Positions 8,247-19,492 are shown, counted from the stretch's first letter. The stretch: DNA of 64,000 nucleotides from JAWRCU01 sp033542235 (GCF_033542235.1 NZ_JAWRCU010000002.1:664651-728650); one strand, 5' to 3'. Program-made: numbers and translations. Notes: generated from the sequence alone by a model not told the origin.

Positions 8247-8764
8247 ACCACGACAGCTATCCGGACGGCTACATCTCCGGAATCCTAAATTCCGTGTGCA
8301 CCATCGCCATTGTGGGCGCGTCCCCGAACGACGTGCGGCCGAGTTTCTTCGTGCTGAAATACCTGCTGCAGAAGGGCTTCGAGGTATTTCCGATCAATCC
8401 AGGCCATGACGGCAAGGAGATTGCCGGGCGCAAAGTCTATGCCCGGCTTGCCGACATTCCCGTCGCCATCGACATGGTCGAGATATTCCGTGCCAGCGAT
8501 GCCGTGCCGGGCATCGTCGACCAGGTGCTGGCGATGAAGCCGCGGCCGAAGGTGATCTGGATGCAACTCGGGGTTCGCCACGACGAGGCGGCGGCGAAGG
8601 CCGAGGCCGCCGGCCTCAAGGTCGTGATGAACCGCTGCCCGAAGATCGAATACGGACGGCTTTCAGGCGAGATCGGCTGGAATGGTGTCAATTCGCGCGT
8701 GATCTCCTCGAAGAAGCCCATCATGCGGCCTGGCCTGCAGAAGCTTGGCCTGAAGGTGGGCTGA
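8243..8764 (+). CDS. CoA-binding domain protein (YccU-like)
   Basis: The 173-residue protein is a stand-alone Rossmann-type CoA-binding domain (CoA_binding_2 family). Visible marks are TIAIVGASPNDVRPSFFVLKYL near residue 20, the VFPINPGHDGKEI loop, and MNRCPKIEYGRL near the C-terminus. E. coli YccU and the N-terminal domain of NDP-forming acyl-CoA synthetases share this fold. Function is unknown. ATG 8243 overlaps the upstream VOC stop in an ATGA arrangement, implying coupling. Neighbouring crotonase and sulfhydrylase genes suggest acyl-CoA or sulfur metabolism but do not settle it. Confidence 0.85.
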   Translation: MNHDSYPDGYISGILNSVCTIAIVGASPNDVRPSFFVLKYLLQKGFEVFPINPGHDGKEIAGRKVYARLADIPVAIDMVEIFRASDAVPGIVDQVLAMKPRPKVIWMQLGVRHDEAAAKAEAAGLKVVMNRCPKIEYGRLSGEIGWNGVNSRVISSKKPIMRPGLQKLGLKVG

Positions 8765-8842
8765 TCGCTCCATTTCCTTTGCAATCCGCTGCAAGCTTCG
8801 CCATGAAAGGTGACCGATCTACGGTTTTCGAGGGAGACTTCC

Positions 8843-10126
8843 ATGTCGCAGCGCACACCCGGCTTCAATACGCTCGCCGTCCACGCCGGAGCCAAGCCTG
8901 ATCCTGTGACGGGGGCGCGCGCGACTCCGATCTATCAGACCACCTCCTATGTCTTCGACGACGTCGATCATGCTGCCTCGCTTTTCGGCCTGAAGTCGTT
9001 CGGCAACATCTACACGCGCATCATGAACCCGACGGCGGCGGTGCTGGAGGAGCGCATTGCCGCGCTGGAGGGCGGCACGGCTGGGCTCGCCACCGCATCC
9101 GGCCATGCCGCGCAGCTCCTGGTGTTCCACACCATCATGCGGCCCGGCGACAATTTCATCGCCGCGCGCAAGCTTTACGGTGGCTCTATCAACCAGTTCG
9201 GCCAAGCATTCCGCAACTTCGACTGGCAAGTGCGCTGGGCCGACCCGCGCGATCCGTCGACCTTCGAGAGCCAGATCGACGAGAGAACGCGCGGCATTTT
9301 CATCGAGAGCCTGGCCAATCCGGGCGGCGAATTCGTCGATATCGAGGTGATCGGCAATATCGCGCGCAAGCATGAACTGCCGCTGATCGTCGATAATACG
9401 CTGGCGAGCCCGTATCTCGTGCGTCCCATCGAGCATGGCGCCGATATCGTCGTGCATTCGCTGACCAAATTCATCGGCGGACACGGCAACTCGATCGGCG
9501 GCGCGATCGTCGACGGCGGCACTTTCAACTGGTCGAAATCCGGCAACTACCCGATGCTGTCCGAGCCGCGTGCGGAATATGGCGGCGTCGTGCTGCACGA
9601 GACTTTCGGCAATTTCGCCTTCGCGATCGCCTGCCGGGTGCTTGGCCTGCGCGATTTCGGTCCGGCAATCTCGCCCTTCAATGCCTTCCTGATCCTGACC
9701 GGTCTCGAAACTCTGCCGCTTAGGATGCAGCGCCACTGCGACAACGCACAGGCCGTTGCAGAATGGCTGTCGAAACACCCCAAGGTAGCCTGGGTCTCTT
9801 ATCCCGGTCTGCCGGGCGACAAGAACCACGCAATGCAGCAGAAGTACTCGCCGCTCGGCGCCGGCGCGGTGTTCACCTTCGGGCTTACCGGTGGCTACGC
9901 GGCCGGCATCAAGCTGGTGGAGTCGCTCGAACTCTTCTCGCACCTTGCTAATGTCGGCGACACCAAGTCGCTGATCATCCATCCTGCCTCGACCACGCAT
10001 CGCCAACTCTCCGACGAGCAGAAAGTCGCCGCCGGCGCGGGGCCGGACGTGGTGCGCCTGTCAGTCGGCATCGAGGATGTCGAAGACATCATCGCCGACC
10101 TGGAGCAGGGGCTGGCGAACGTCTGA
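8843..10126 (+). CDS. metY: O-acetylhomoserine aminocarboxypropyltransferase (sulfhydrylase)
   Basis: This PLP enzyme makes homocysteine (or methionine) from O-acetylhomoserine and sulfide (or methanethiol). The 427-residue protein begins TPGFNTLAVHAGAKPDPVTG and has the PLP lysine in HSLTKFIGGHGNSIGG (K209), with the family block NIYTRIMNPT and the C-terminal HPASTTHRQL. Length and the HETFG segment fit MetY rather than the shorter MetB/MetZ lyases. ATG 8843 has AGGGAGA about six bases upstream; an earlier TTG at 8810 lacks one. The cupin gene follows after 19 bp. Confidence 0.9.
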   Translation: MSQRTPGFNTLAVHAGAKPDPVTGARATPIYQTTSYVFDDVDHAASLFGLKSFGNIYTRIMNPTAAVLEERIAALEGGTAGLATASGHAAQLLVFHTIMRPGDNFIAARKLYGGSINQFGQAFRNFDWQVRWADPRDPSTFESQIDERTRGIFIESLANPGGEFVDIEVIGNIARKHELPLIVDNTLASPYLVRPIEHGADIVVHSLTKFIGGHGNSIGGAIVDGGTFNWSKSGNYPMLSEPRAEYGGVVLHETFGNFAFAIACRVLGLRDFGPAISPFNAFLILTGLETLPLRMQRHCDNAQAVAEWLSKHPKVAWVSYPGLPGDKNHAMQQKYSPLGAGAVFTFGLTGGYAAGIKLVESLELFSHLANVGDTKSLIIHPASTTHRQLSDEQKVAAGAGPDVVRLSVGIEDVEDIIADLEQGLANV

Positions 10127-10145
10127 CGTGGCGGGCCGGAGGCCT

Positions 10146-10490
10146 ATGAGCAGGTTTCGCAACATCGGCACGGAAGGCATCGAGGCGGAGACCGGCGCGC
10201 CCGCCGAGGGGCGCGTCATCTCGGGCGATCCGCGCTTCGCGACGTGGAACGTCGAAGAGGCCGAGGGCGGGCTCTATGCCGGCATCTGGGAGGCAACGCC
10301 CGGCAAATGGCGCATCGAATATGACGAATGGGAATTCTGCCACATTCTCGCAGGCGTCTCGGTGATCACTGAGGACGGCGGCGAGGCACGCACGGTGCGT
10401 GCCGGTGATGCCTTCGTCATGAGACCGGGGTTCAAGGGTAGCTGGGAAGTCATTGAAACGACCCGCAAGGAGTATGTGATCAGGGCTTAG
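10146..10490 (+). CDS. Cupin-domain protein (DUF861 type)
   Basis: The 114-residue protein is a single small cupin of the Cupin_3/DUF861 family. The pattern GIWEATPGKWRIEYDEWEFCHILAG is followed by TVRAGDAFVMRPGFKGSWEV, the two conserved cupin motifs; typical metal-binding histidines are reduced to one. Family members bind small metabolites or act as isomerases such as ureidoglycolate-related enzymes, and no activity can be assigned here. ATG 10146 has CGGAGG upstream. It is the last gene of the + strand group beginning at 6997. Confidence 0.8.
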   Translation: MSRFRNIGTEGIEAETGAPAEGRVISGDPRFATWNVEEAEGGLYAGIWEATPGKWRIEYDEWEFCHILAGVSVITEDGGEARTVRAGDAFVMRPGFKGSWEVIETTRKEYVIRA

Positions 10491-10787
10491 TCCGCCGTCG
10501 GTCGCGCCTACTGGAACATCCCTCATCCGTCTCGGCGCTTCGCGCCGATCCACCTTGTCCCCTTCGTGGACGACCGGATCGCTGGCGGGAAAATCGAGCA
10601 CGAAACCGGGCTGCGCCGTCTCTCCATCCCGCCATCGGCGAACACGCCACGCTTGAGGATGCCTTGCGCCTCGTGACGAACGCTGGTGCGCGCTGCCCAT
10701 GTCGTCGACAGTCAGGCTCGCCCCATCGGCAGGTTGACAATGGAGAGAGTTGCCTCCGCGATCACCACACCTGTCCTGAGGAAGGCG
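10491..10787. other. Intergenic stretch with a repeat fragment
   Basis: No gene is supported here. Bases 10519-10565 resemble the start of the mosaic repeat at 63738 (shared text CCTCATCCGTCTCGGCGC). The remainder is GC-rich with short overlapping frames that lack ribosome sites or recognisable domains. Confidence 0.6.
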
Positions 10788-10951
10788 TGCGGCCCTTGAC
10801 CGCCGAAGCGGTTAGAAGCGCACGTCCAGCCTCTCCAACCCATGGAAATGATAGGCGTCGCGGTATTGCGGCCCTTGACCGCCGAAGCGGTTAGAAGCGC
10901 ACGTCCAGCCTCTCCAACCCATGGAAATGATAGGCGTCGCGGTATTGCGGC
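10788..10951. repeat. 79-bp tandem duplication at the 3' end of the P450 gene
   Basis: The sequence repeats exactly with period 79 from 10788 to 10951 (just over two units). The right copy contains the last codons and stop of the P450 gene (10891-10951). The left copy is an untranslated duplicate lying beyond the stop. Exact identity suggests a recent slippage or repair event, or an assembly artefact. Confidence 0.95.
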
Positions 10952-12126
10952 GCTGCCGCGAGCCTGAGCGCCGGCAGCCGCTGGAACAGCACTTTCAGTG
11001 CCACCTGGAGCTCGATCCTGGCCAGCGGCGCGCCAATGCAGAAATGGATGCCCGCGCCGAACGAGACATTGCCGCCGTCGCTGCGGAAGGGATCGAAGCT
11101 GTTCGAATTGGTGAAACGCAGCGGGTCGCGATTGGCCGCACCGAGCATCAATCCGATGGTCTCGCCGAATTTGAAGCGCACGCCGCCCTCGAGCTCGACA
11201 TCGGCCAGCGCATAGCGCGTGAACATGTGCAGCGGTGCGTCATAGCGGAGGCATTCCTCCACGGTCGCGGCGGTCTGCTGGTCCCCGGCGAACAGCCTTG
11301 TCGGCTCGATGCCGCTTTCGAGGATCGACTTCACTGCGTTGCCGGTCGTGTGGACCGTCGCCTCGTGACCGGCATTCAGGAGGAGGATAGCCGTCGACAT
11401 GATCTCCTCGTCGTCGAGCCTCTGCCCATCGACCTCAGTGGTGATCATATGCGTGAGCAGGTCGTCCTTCGGCTGGCTCCGACGTTCGGCAATCACGCCG
11501 TTGAGATAGTCCATGAACTCGGCCGAAGCCTGGTTTGCATCGAGCTCGGTCTGATGCGTGACGCCGAACATATACATGGTCACCATGCGGTTCGACCAAT
11601 TGACCAGCTGCATGGCCATCTCGGCCGGCAGCCCGATCATCTCGGCGATCACAATTGCCGGGATCGGTGCGGCGTAGGCCTTGATCAGCTCGACTTGCCC
11701 GTCCGCTTCGAAACCGTCGATCAACTCATTGGCCAGCCGCTCGATGCGGGGCCTGAGCTGCTCGACCTGCCGCGACACGAACGCCCTGTTGACCAAGGTC
11801 CTGAGCCGTGTGTGAGCAGGCGGCTCGAGATTGAGAAGCGAATATTTCTCGGTCTGGTCAAAGGCCGCGACATGCGGCTTCGGCTCGGGCAGTCCGAGCT
11901 GCTCGCGAGTTGCAAGATGCAGGATCTGCCGGCCGAAACGCTTGTCGCGAAGCAGCGCGTTGACCTCCTTGAAGCCCGCAAAGCACCAGTGGCCATAATT
12001 CTCCCAGAAAAAGACGGGCGCTGTTGCATGGAGCTCGCTGTAGAAGGGGTAGGGGTTCTGGTAGAAGGCTCTGTCGCGCGGCTCGGCCGAGGCGTGCGAA
12101 TCTCGAGAGATCATGTAGGCGTGCAT
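10891..12126 (-). CDS. Cytochrome P450
   Basis: This is a soluble bacterial class I P450 monooxygenase of 411 residues. The heme-cysteine motif FGAGIHFCIGAPLAR puts the thiolate ligand at C363. The I-helix oxygen-activation motif is LNAGHEATVHTTGNAV, with E in place of the more usual D and the T retained. The K-helix ExxR appears as EECLRYD. Redox partners are not encoded nearby. It is divergent from an APH-fold kinase. The substrate is unknown; the family spans terpenes, fatty acids and xenobiotics. ATG 12126 or 12114 could be the start. The 3' end carries a 79-bp tandem duplication just outside the gene. Confidence 0.9.
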   Translation of the reverse strand: MHAYMISRDSHASAEPRDRAFYQNPYPFYSELHATAPVFFWENYGHWCFAGFKEVNALLRDKRFGRQILHLATREQLGLPEPKPHVAAFDQTEKYSLLNLEPPAHTRLRTLVNRAFVSRQVEQLRPRIERLANELIDGFEADGQVELIKAYAAPIPAIVIAEMIGLPAEMAMQLVNWSNRMVTMYMFGVTHQTELDANQASAEFMDYLNGVIAERRSQPKDDLLTHMITTEVDGQRLDDEEIMSTAILLLNAGHEATVHTTGNAVKSILESGIEPTRLFAGDQQTAATVEECLRYDAPLHMFTRYALADVELEGGVRFKFGETIGLMLGAANRDPLRFTNSNSFDPFRSDGGNVSFGAGIHFCIGAPLARIELQVALKVLFQRLPALRLAAAPQYRDAYHFHGLERLDVRF

Positions 12127-12200
12127 GCAAGTCGCTCCGGTTCGGCGGTCGTTATTGCACCTCCGCCTGCCGGTTCGGCAAGGGAACGTGTCGAGACTTT

Positions 12201-13409
12201 ATGAGCCATAGGACAGAGCCTCCGCAGCGGATTGCCCAGCTTGTGCTCGTAACTCCGGATGGCGGGGTGGTGGGCAGCCTGCCGGGCGTGCCGGTCGAAT
12301 TGCCATGGTGGCAAGAGGTGGAGTCGGTGGTGAGAGCCATCCGCGAGCGGCATGGCATCGACGTGATCGTGCTCCGGCTTCTCCAGGCATCCAGGAAAAG
12401 GCCGCATGGCGGCGACGTAGTCTATCTCGCCGAAGTCGCCGAACCCGTGGCGGCCAATCACTGGGCTGGGCGGCTTGAGCCGCACGCGCTTCGCCAGACC
12501 TATGCCGAGCCCGGTGGGCCTGCTGCCGATCTCGACTGGGCGATCTCCGTGATTCGTCGCCGGGGTATCCGTCCTAGCGGTGCGCCAGTTCAGATCCGCA
12601 GCTGGAACCTTTCCAGCATCTGGCGAATACCGGTCCATGGCGAGACGCTTTGGTTGAAGGTCGTGCCGCCGTTCTTTGCGCATGAGCCTCGTCTGCTGAC
12701 AGCTTTGGCGGGCGAGCCGGTGCCGCGGCTGCTCGGCCATGACGGCGGCCGCATGCTGCTCGCCGAAATCCGCGGCGACGACCTGTACGAGGCCACGCTG
12801 CCCCGGCTTCTGGAAATGGTGACCCTGCTGGTTGGGATACAGGCATCGTGGGCCGGTCGCGTGGAGGAGCTGCAGGCGCTCGGCTTGCCCGACTGGCGTG
12901 GCCCGGCATTGGCTGCTGGGATCGCCGACGTCGTCGGGCGCAGGCGAGCCGAGCTTTCGCTCCATGATGCGGCGGTCCTCGACCGCTTCGTCAATGACCT
13001 GCCGCGCCGCTTTGCCGGGATCGAGGCCTGCGGTCTCCCGGACACGCTGGTTCACGGGGATTTCCATCCCGGCAACTTTCGCGGTACCGCAGATCGGCTC
13101 ACGCTGCTCGACTGGGGCGACAGTGGCATCGGCCATCCCATGCTGGACCAGTCGGCTTTTCTCGGCCGTGTTCCGCCGGCGCACAGGGATGTGGTTCAGG
13201 CGCATTGGGTGAGAAGATGGCAGGTCGCATCGCCCGGCTCCGACCCGGCACGGGCCTCGCAGCTCCTGGCGCCGCTCGCCGCCGCCAGGCAGGCCGTTGT
13301 CTACCAGCGCTTCCTCGACAATATCGAGCCCTCGGAACACGTCTACCATCGCCACGATCCCGCCGACTGGCTGCATCGGATGCTGGCGCTGCTGTTGGCC
13401 GAAGGTTGA
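12201..13409 (+). CDS. APH-fold phosphotransferase with N-terminal NUDIX-like region
   Basis: The 402-residue product has a C-terminal aminoglycoside-phosphotransferase (choline-kinase-like) fold: LVHGDFHPGNFRG is the catalytic loop and LLDWGDSGIGHPMLD the metal site. The N-terminal 100 residues (IAQLVLVTPDGGVVGSLP and onward) form a separate domain that I do not recognise firmly; its strand pattern is reminiscent of a NUDIX core without a clear NUDIX box. The substrate is unknown; homoserine/choline kinases and macrolide kinases share the fold. ATG 12201 is chosen over an upstream alternative (12024) that would overlap the divergent P450. Confidence 0.7.
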   Translation: MSHRTEPPQRIAQLVLVTPDGGVVGSLPGVPVELPWWQEVESVVRAIRERHGIDVIVLRLLQASRKRPHGGDVVYLAEVAEPVAANHWAGRLEPHALRQTYAEPGGPAADLDWAISVIRRRGIRPSGAPVQIRSWNLSSIWRIPVHGETLWLKVVPPFFAHEPRLLTALAGEPVPRLLGHDGGRMLLAEIRGDDLYEATLPRLLEMVTLLVGIQASWAGRVEELQALGLPDWRGPALAAGIADVVGRRRAELSLHDAAVLDRFVNDLPRRFAGIEACGLPDTLVHGDFHPGNFRGTADRLTLLDWGDSGIGHPMLDQSAFLGRVPPAHRDVVQAHWVRRWQVASPGSDPARASQLLAPLAAARQAVVYQRFLDNIEPSEHVYHRHDPADWLHRMLALLLAEG

Positions 13410-13550
13410 TCGATTGCCAGTACCCTTTCCGAAACTGCTGTATGCACAGCGCACGTCGTTTGGCTGAATGCAGTTGGCTGAATGTGATCGAAAGGCGACG
13501 CTGCGGAAGGGGTCTGGCCGGCTTTTGTAGAGCCTGCCCGTTCGGACGGT

Positions 13551-13580
13551 CTTGCACTCCATCGGCTCGCCATCCTATTT
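13551..13580 (+). promoter_or_regulatory. Candidate clpP promoter
   Basis: CTTGCA at 13551-13556 and CTATTT around 13575-13580 are about 18 bases apart, matching the rhizobial sigma-70/RpoH-type pattern (CTTGAC and CTATAT). It lies about 65 bp ahead of clpP. Assignment to a particular sigma factor is inference. Confidence 0.4.
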
Positions 13581-13643
13581 AGGTCCTAAGAATTCTGCGC
13601 GACTCCGCCTGCCGGCGGCCTTCCGCTTCAAAAAGGAACTCTC

Positions 13644-14285
13644 ATGAAAGACCCGGTCCAGATCGCCATGAACCTCGTGCCCATGGTCGTCGAGCAGACC
13701 AACCGCGGTGAGCGGGCGTTCGATATCTTCTCGCGCCTGCTCAAGGAACGCATCATCTTCATCACCGGTCCGGTCGAGGACGGCATGGCGACGCTGGTGT
13801 GCGCGCAGCTTCTGTTCCTCGAAGCCGAGAACCCGAAGAAGGAAATCAACCTCTACATCAACTCGCCGGGCGGCGTGGTGACTTCCGGCATGGCGATCTA
13901 CGACACCATGCAGTTCATCAAGCCGCCGGTGTCGACGCTTTGCATCGGCCAGGCGGCCTCGATGGGCTCGCTGCTGCTTACGGCCGGCGAGAAGGGCATG
14001 CGCTATGCGACGCCGAACGCGCGCATCATGGTCCATCAGCCTTCCGGCGGCTTCCAGGGACAGGCATCCGACATCGAGCGGCATGCCCAGGACATCATCA
14101 AGATGAAGCGCCGCCTCAACGAGGTCTATGTCAAACACACGGGCCGCGACTATGAGCAGATCGAGAAGACGCTCGACCGCGATCATTTCATGAGTGCGGA
14201 CGAGGCCCAGGAATTCGGCCTCATCGACAAGGTCATCTCCTCGCGCGAGGCGGCAGAGAAGACCGCCGCGATGGCGCTCGCCTGA
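13644..14285 (+). CDS. clpP: ATP-dependent Clp protease proteolytic subunit
   Basis: ClpP forms the double-heptamer peptidase chamber that degrades substrates delivered by ClpX or ClpA. The 213-residue protein has the full catalytic triad: S106 in GQAASMGS, H131 in IMVHQPSGG, and D180 in LDRDHFMS. The conserved NSPGG motif is near residue 73. A ribosome site (AAGGAAC) precedes ATG 13644. clpX follows after 295 bp, so the pair is in conserved order but perhaps separately promoted. Nothing in the gene is unusual for the family. Confidence 0.97.
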   Translation: MKDPVQIAMNLVPMVVEQTNRGERAFDIFSRLLKERIIFITGPVEDGMATLVCAQLLFLEAENPKKEINLYINSPGGVVTSGMAIYDTMQFIKPPVSTLCIGQAASMGSLLLTAGEKGMRYATPNARIMVHQPSGGFQGQASDIERHAQDIIKMKRRLNEVYVKHTGRDYEQIEKTLDRDHFMSADEAQEFGLIDKVISSREAAEKTAAMALA

Positions 14286-14580
14286 CAGATTTTCGACGCC
14301 GGCAGGCAATGACGTACATTTGACATGATGTGCGGCATTTTCTGTCACAAAACGTTGTTCCCTCGACCGGGGCGTCAACCTGCGTTAAGCCTATGTTGAT
14401 TTTCGACGGCTTAGCTTCGTCGAGGGATCAAGCGAATCGCCGCGTTCTTCTGAGTGTTTTGGGTTCGGAATTGCGTGAGCGGAGCCAACAACCTTGGCAG
14501 CGGGGCATTCAGGCCATAGATTGCCGTTAGCCCTCGAACCGGACTCCGGGCCGGGCGACAGCGAAGTAGGGACTTGAGAT

Positions 14581-15849
14581 ATGAGCAAGGTCAGCAACGG
14601 CGGCAGCGATTCCAAGAATACGCTCTACTGTTCGTTCTGCGGCAAGAGCCAGCACGAGGTCCGCAAGCTGATCGCGGGACCGACCGTCTTCATCTGCGAC
14701 GAGTGCGTCGAGCTCTGCATGGACATCATACGCGAGGAGAACAAGACCTCGATGGTGAAGTCCCGTGAGGGCGTTCCGACGCCGCAGGAAATCCTGAAGG
14801 TGCTGGACGACTATGTGATCGGGCAGCCTTACGCCAAGCGCGTGCTCTCGGTCGCGGTCCACAACCACTACAAGCGGCTGGCGCATGCGGGAAAGAACAA
14901 CGACGTCGAGCTGTCGAAGTCGAACATCCTGCTGATCGGCCCGACCGGCTGCGGCAAGACGCTGCTCGCGCAGACGCTTGCACGCATCATCGACGTGCCC
15001 TTCACGATGGCCGACGCCACTACTTTGACCGAGGCTGGCTATGTCGGTGAGGATGTCGAGAACATCATCCTGAAGCTGCTGCAGGCGGCCGACTACAATG
15101 TCGAGCGCGCCCAGCGCGGCATCGTCTACATCGACGAGATCGACAAGATCAGCCGCAAGTCGGACAACCCGTCGATCACGCGCGACGTGTCGGGCGAGGG
15201 CGTGCAGCAGGCGCTCCTGAAGATCATGGAGGGCACAGTCGCCTCCGTGCCCCCTCAGGGCGGCAGGAAGCACCCGCAGCAGGAATTCCTGCAGGTCGAC
15301 ACCGCAAACATCCTCTTCATCTGCGGCGGTGCCTTCGCAGGGCTGGACAAGATCATCTCCGACCGTGGCCGCAAGACCTCGATCGGCTTCGGCGCCACCG
15401 TTGCCTCGCCCGAGGATCGCCGCAGCGGCGAGTTGTTCCGCCAGGTCGAGCCCGAGGATCTGCTGAAATTCGGCCTGATCCCGGAATTCGTGGGCCGTCT
15501 GCCGATCCTGGCGACGCTGGAGGACCTGGACGAGACTGCGCTGATCCAGATCCTGACCGAGCCAAAAAACGCGCTCGTGAAGCAATATCAGCGGCTCTTT
15601 GAGATGGAGAACGTCGATCTGACCTTCCACGAGAACGCCCTTGCCGCGATCGCCAAGCGCGCGATCGAGCGCAAGACCGGCGCACGCGGCCTGCGTTCGA
15701 TCATGGAGGCGATCCTGCTCGACACCATGTTCGAGCTGCCGGCCCTGGAAGGCGTGCAGGAGGTCGTGATCTCGGAGGAAGTGGTGAACGGCAATGCCCG
15801 CCCGCTCTACATTTACGCCGAGAAGGAAAAGAAGGGCGCCAGCGCCTGA
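14581..15849 (+). CDS. clpX: Clp protease ATP-binding subunit ClpX
   Basis: ClpX is the AAA+ unfoldase partner of ClpP. The 422-residue protein opens with the C4 zinc-binding domain (CSFCGKSQ ... CDECVELC), then Walker A GPTGCGKT (residues 120-127), Walker B VYIDEIDKI, and the RKTG-A-R sensor-2 region near the C-terminus. The pore loop GYVGED lies near residue 152. All key residues are present. A compact terminator follows 25 bp downstream. It regulates cell-cycle and stress proteins in alphaproteobacteria; specific targets cannot be inferred. Confidence 0.98.
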   Translation: MSKVSNGGSDSKNTLYCSFCGKSQHEVRKLIAGPTVFICDECVELCMDIIREENKTSMVKSREGVPTPQEILKVLDDYVIGQPYAKRVLSVAVHNHYKRLAHAGKNNDVELSKSNILLIGPTGCGKTLLAQTLARIIDVPFTMADATTLTEAGYVGEDVENIILKLLQAADYNVERAQRGIVYIDEIDKISRKSDNPSITRDVSGEGVQQALLKIMEGTVASVPPQGGRKHPQQEFLQVDTANILFICGGAFAGLDKIISDRGRKTSIGFGATVASPEDRRSGELFRQVEPEDLLKFGLIPEFVGRLPILATLEDLDETALIQILTEPKNALVKQYQRLFEMENVDLTFHENALAAIAKRAIERKTGARGLRSIMEAILLDTMFELPALEGVQEVVISEEVVNGNARPLYIYAEKEKKGASA

Positions 15850-15873
15850 GCGTTCTCTGGCCAATAAATCGCG

Positions 15874-15898
15874 AACGGCGCCGCAGGGCGCCGTTTTC
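15874..15898 (+). terminator. Rho-independent terminator after clpX
   Basis: An eight- to nine-base stem (15874-15882 with 15887-15895, loop GCAG) runs into TTTT. It lies 25 bp after the clpX stop. Confidence 0.8.
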
Positions 15899-16193
15899 GC
15901 ATGTGGTCGGGCTCGGATTCTGGCGGATCCGGCAAGGCTTTCGAGTATCATCAAGGCGGGGCGATGGAGTGAGCGCCATATGTGCTAATTGCATGCCTAA
16001 TATACGATAGCCGGCTAGCGCTTGCCCTTGACCTTTGCCCCCTATGCCTCCACCTATCGTGGCGAGAGGTCTCTTGCTCGCTTCCGTGCTGAAAAATCAT
16101 CGTCTCCAAAGGTGGTGTAGGCGGAACGGCCTGTGGCCGTTAATATGAGAGTCGCGGTCGGCCATTTGGCGGCAGCGACGGAAAGGTAAGAAC
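15899..16193 (+). promoter_or_regulatory. lon upstream region with candidate stress promoter
   Basis: No gene is supported in this gap. Bases 16021-16046 contain CTTGCCC, then CCCCCTATG about 11 bases on, an arrangement like an RpoH (sigma-32) promoter. TTGACC at 16028 with CTATCG near 16054 is an alternative housekeeping reading. lon genes are classically heat-shock regulated, which favours the first, but the match is by eye only. Confidence 0.35.
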
Positions 16194-18611
<2,418 letters not shown>

Positions 18612-18637
18612 GCGCTGCCATCTGCCGTTGAAACAGA

Positions 18638-18694
18638 AAGCCGGGCCTCGCGCCCGGCTTTTTTGTTAAAAAGCCCGGATTTCCGGGCTTTTTT
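18638..18694 (+). terminator. Two consecutive terminators after lon
   Basis: The first hairpin (stem about 18638-18646 with 18652-18660) ends in TTTTTT. The second (18671-18679 with 18682-18690) ends in TTTTTT as well. Both have near-perfect GC-rich stems, so read-through from lon into hupB should be low. Confidence 0.85.
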
Positions 18695-18717
18695 CGCGTT
18701 GCAGCAGGTTTTTCGGC

Positions 18718-18746
18718 TTGGTTGGCGAACGACTTCTAACTATGGT
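18718..18746 (+). promoter_or_regulatory. Candidate hupB promoter
   Basis: TTGGTT at 18718-18723 and TATGGT at 18741-18746 are separated by 17 bases. Because two terminators precede it, hupB should need its own promoter; this is the best pair seen. Confidence 0.35.
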
Positions 18747-18802
18747 CCGGTTCCTGCCGGTTGAGTCGAGGACTGCCGGTTTTCTAAAGGAAGGGACATT
18801 TT

Positions 18803-19075
18803 ATGAACAAGAACGAACTGGTGTCCGCCGTCGCTGACGCGGCGAAGATTTCCAAAGGCGACGCCCAGTCGGCCGTGGACGCGGTTTTTTCCGTCATCAC
18901 GTCGGAACTCAAGAACGGCGGAGACGTCCGGCTCGTCGGCTTTGGCAATTTCTCGGTGACCAAGCGTGCAGCCACGACGGGGCGCAACCCCCAGACCGGC
19001 GCCGAGGTGAAGATTCCGGCCCGTACGGTGCCGAAGTTCTCCGCCGGCAAGGGCCTCAAGGACGCGGTGAACTGA
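18803..19075 (+). CDS. hupB: DNA-binding protein HU
   Basis: HU is a small histone-like protein that bends DNA and organises the nucleoid. The 90-residue product begins MNKNELVSAVADAAKISKGDAQ and carries the DNA-binding arm motif GFGNFSVTKRAATTGRNPQTG (partly the HU/IHF signature), with the family C-terminus FSAGKGLKDAVN. AAGGAAGG lies ahead of ATG 18803. It stands alone between terminators. IHF subunits are longer and differ in the arm, so HU is secure. Confidence 0.97.
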   Translation: MNKNELVSAVADAAKISKGDAQSAVDAVFSVITSELKNGGDVRLVGFGNFSVTKRAATTGRNPQTGAEVKIPARTVPKFSAGKGLKDAVN

Positions 19076-19104
19076 GCCGCGCAAGGTTTTGGAATAAAAC
19101 CACG

Positions 19105-19133
19105 AAAAGCCGGGCGGAAGGGCCCGGCTTTTT
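19105..19133 (+). terminator. Rho-independent terminator after hupB
   Basis: A GC-rich stem (about 19106-19115 with 19122-19131) is followed by a T-rich run. It lies 30 bp after the hupB stop. Confidence 0.8.
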
Positions 19134-19492
19134 GCCTTTTTGGGGACGGGGTTCCTCGATCACAAAGCGAGCCCGACCGTCGAGCGTCGGCCGGTCTCAA
19201 CGCAAGGTCAACCATTCCCGGGGGGATGCGGGAATTCTGGGGTGCCGCCAGCTTTCACGGCGCGGCACGAGTGGCTAGGTTGACCCTGCTTGCGGGTATT
19301 GGCGGCTTCGCTTCGTGGCGAAGGGGGGTAGGCCCGCAGTGCACCTAAGCCCCTACTCAATGATCGGCAACCGGGGTTCGGCAAGACTGCGCCGAGCCTG
19401 TCACGGCGTGATCACGTTCCCTCTGGAGACATTGGGTTTCTCAGCCAGCAACGCAGATTGTTCTGATCAACGTTGTTTGCACGGAGAAACCA
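19134..19492. other. Intergenic stretch upstream of the RTX remnant
   Basis: No gene or RNA is recognised. Features seen are a short hairpin around 19214-19237 (ATTCCCG with CGGGAAT) and a GC-rich palindrome-rich zone at 19240-19340. An open frame from 19315 crosses the region but its translation has no family resemblance until it enters the RTX segment. Confidence 0.5.

Noticed and set aside
10788..10951. Tandem repeat considered as a CRISPR or phase-variation array
   Set aside because: Just two units of 79 bp with no spacer, outside the coding frame.
14527..15954. 475-codon - strand frame opposite clpX
   Set aside because: It is complementary to clpX codons and has no domain.
19134..19492. 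tmRNA or SRP RNA in the region after hupB
   Set aside because: No tRNA-like end pair, tag frame or conserved SRP loop could be found.
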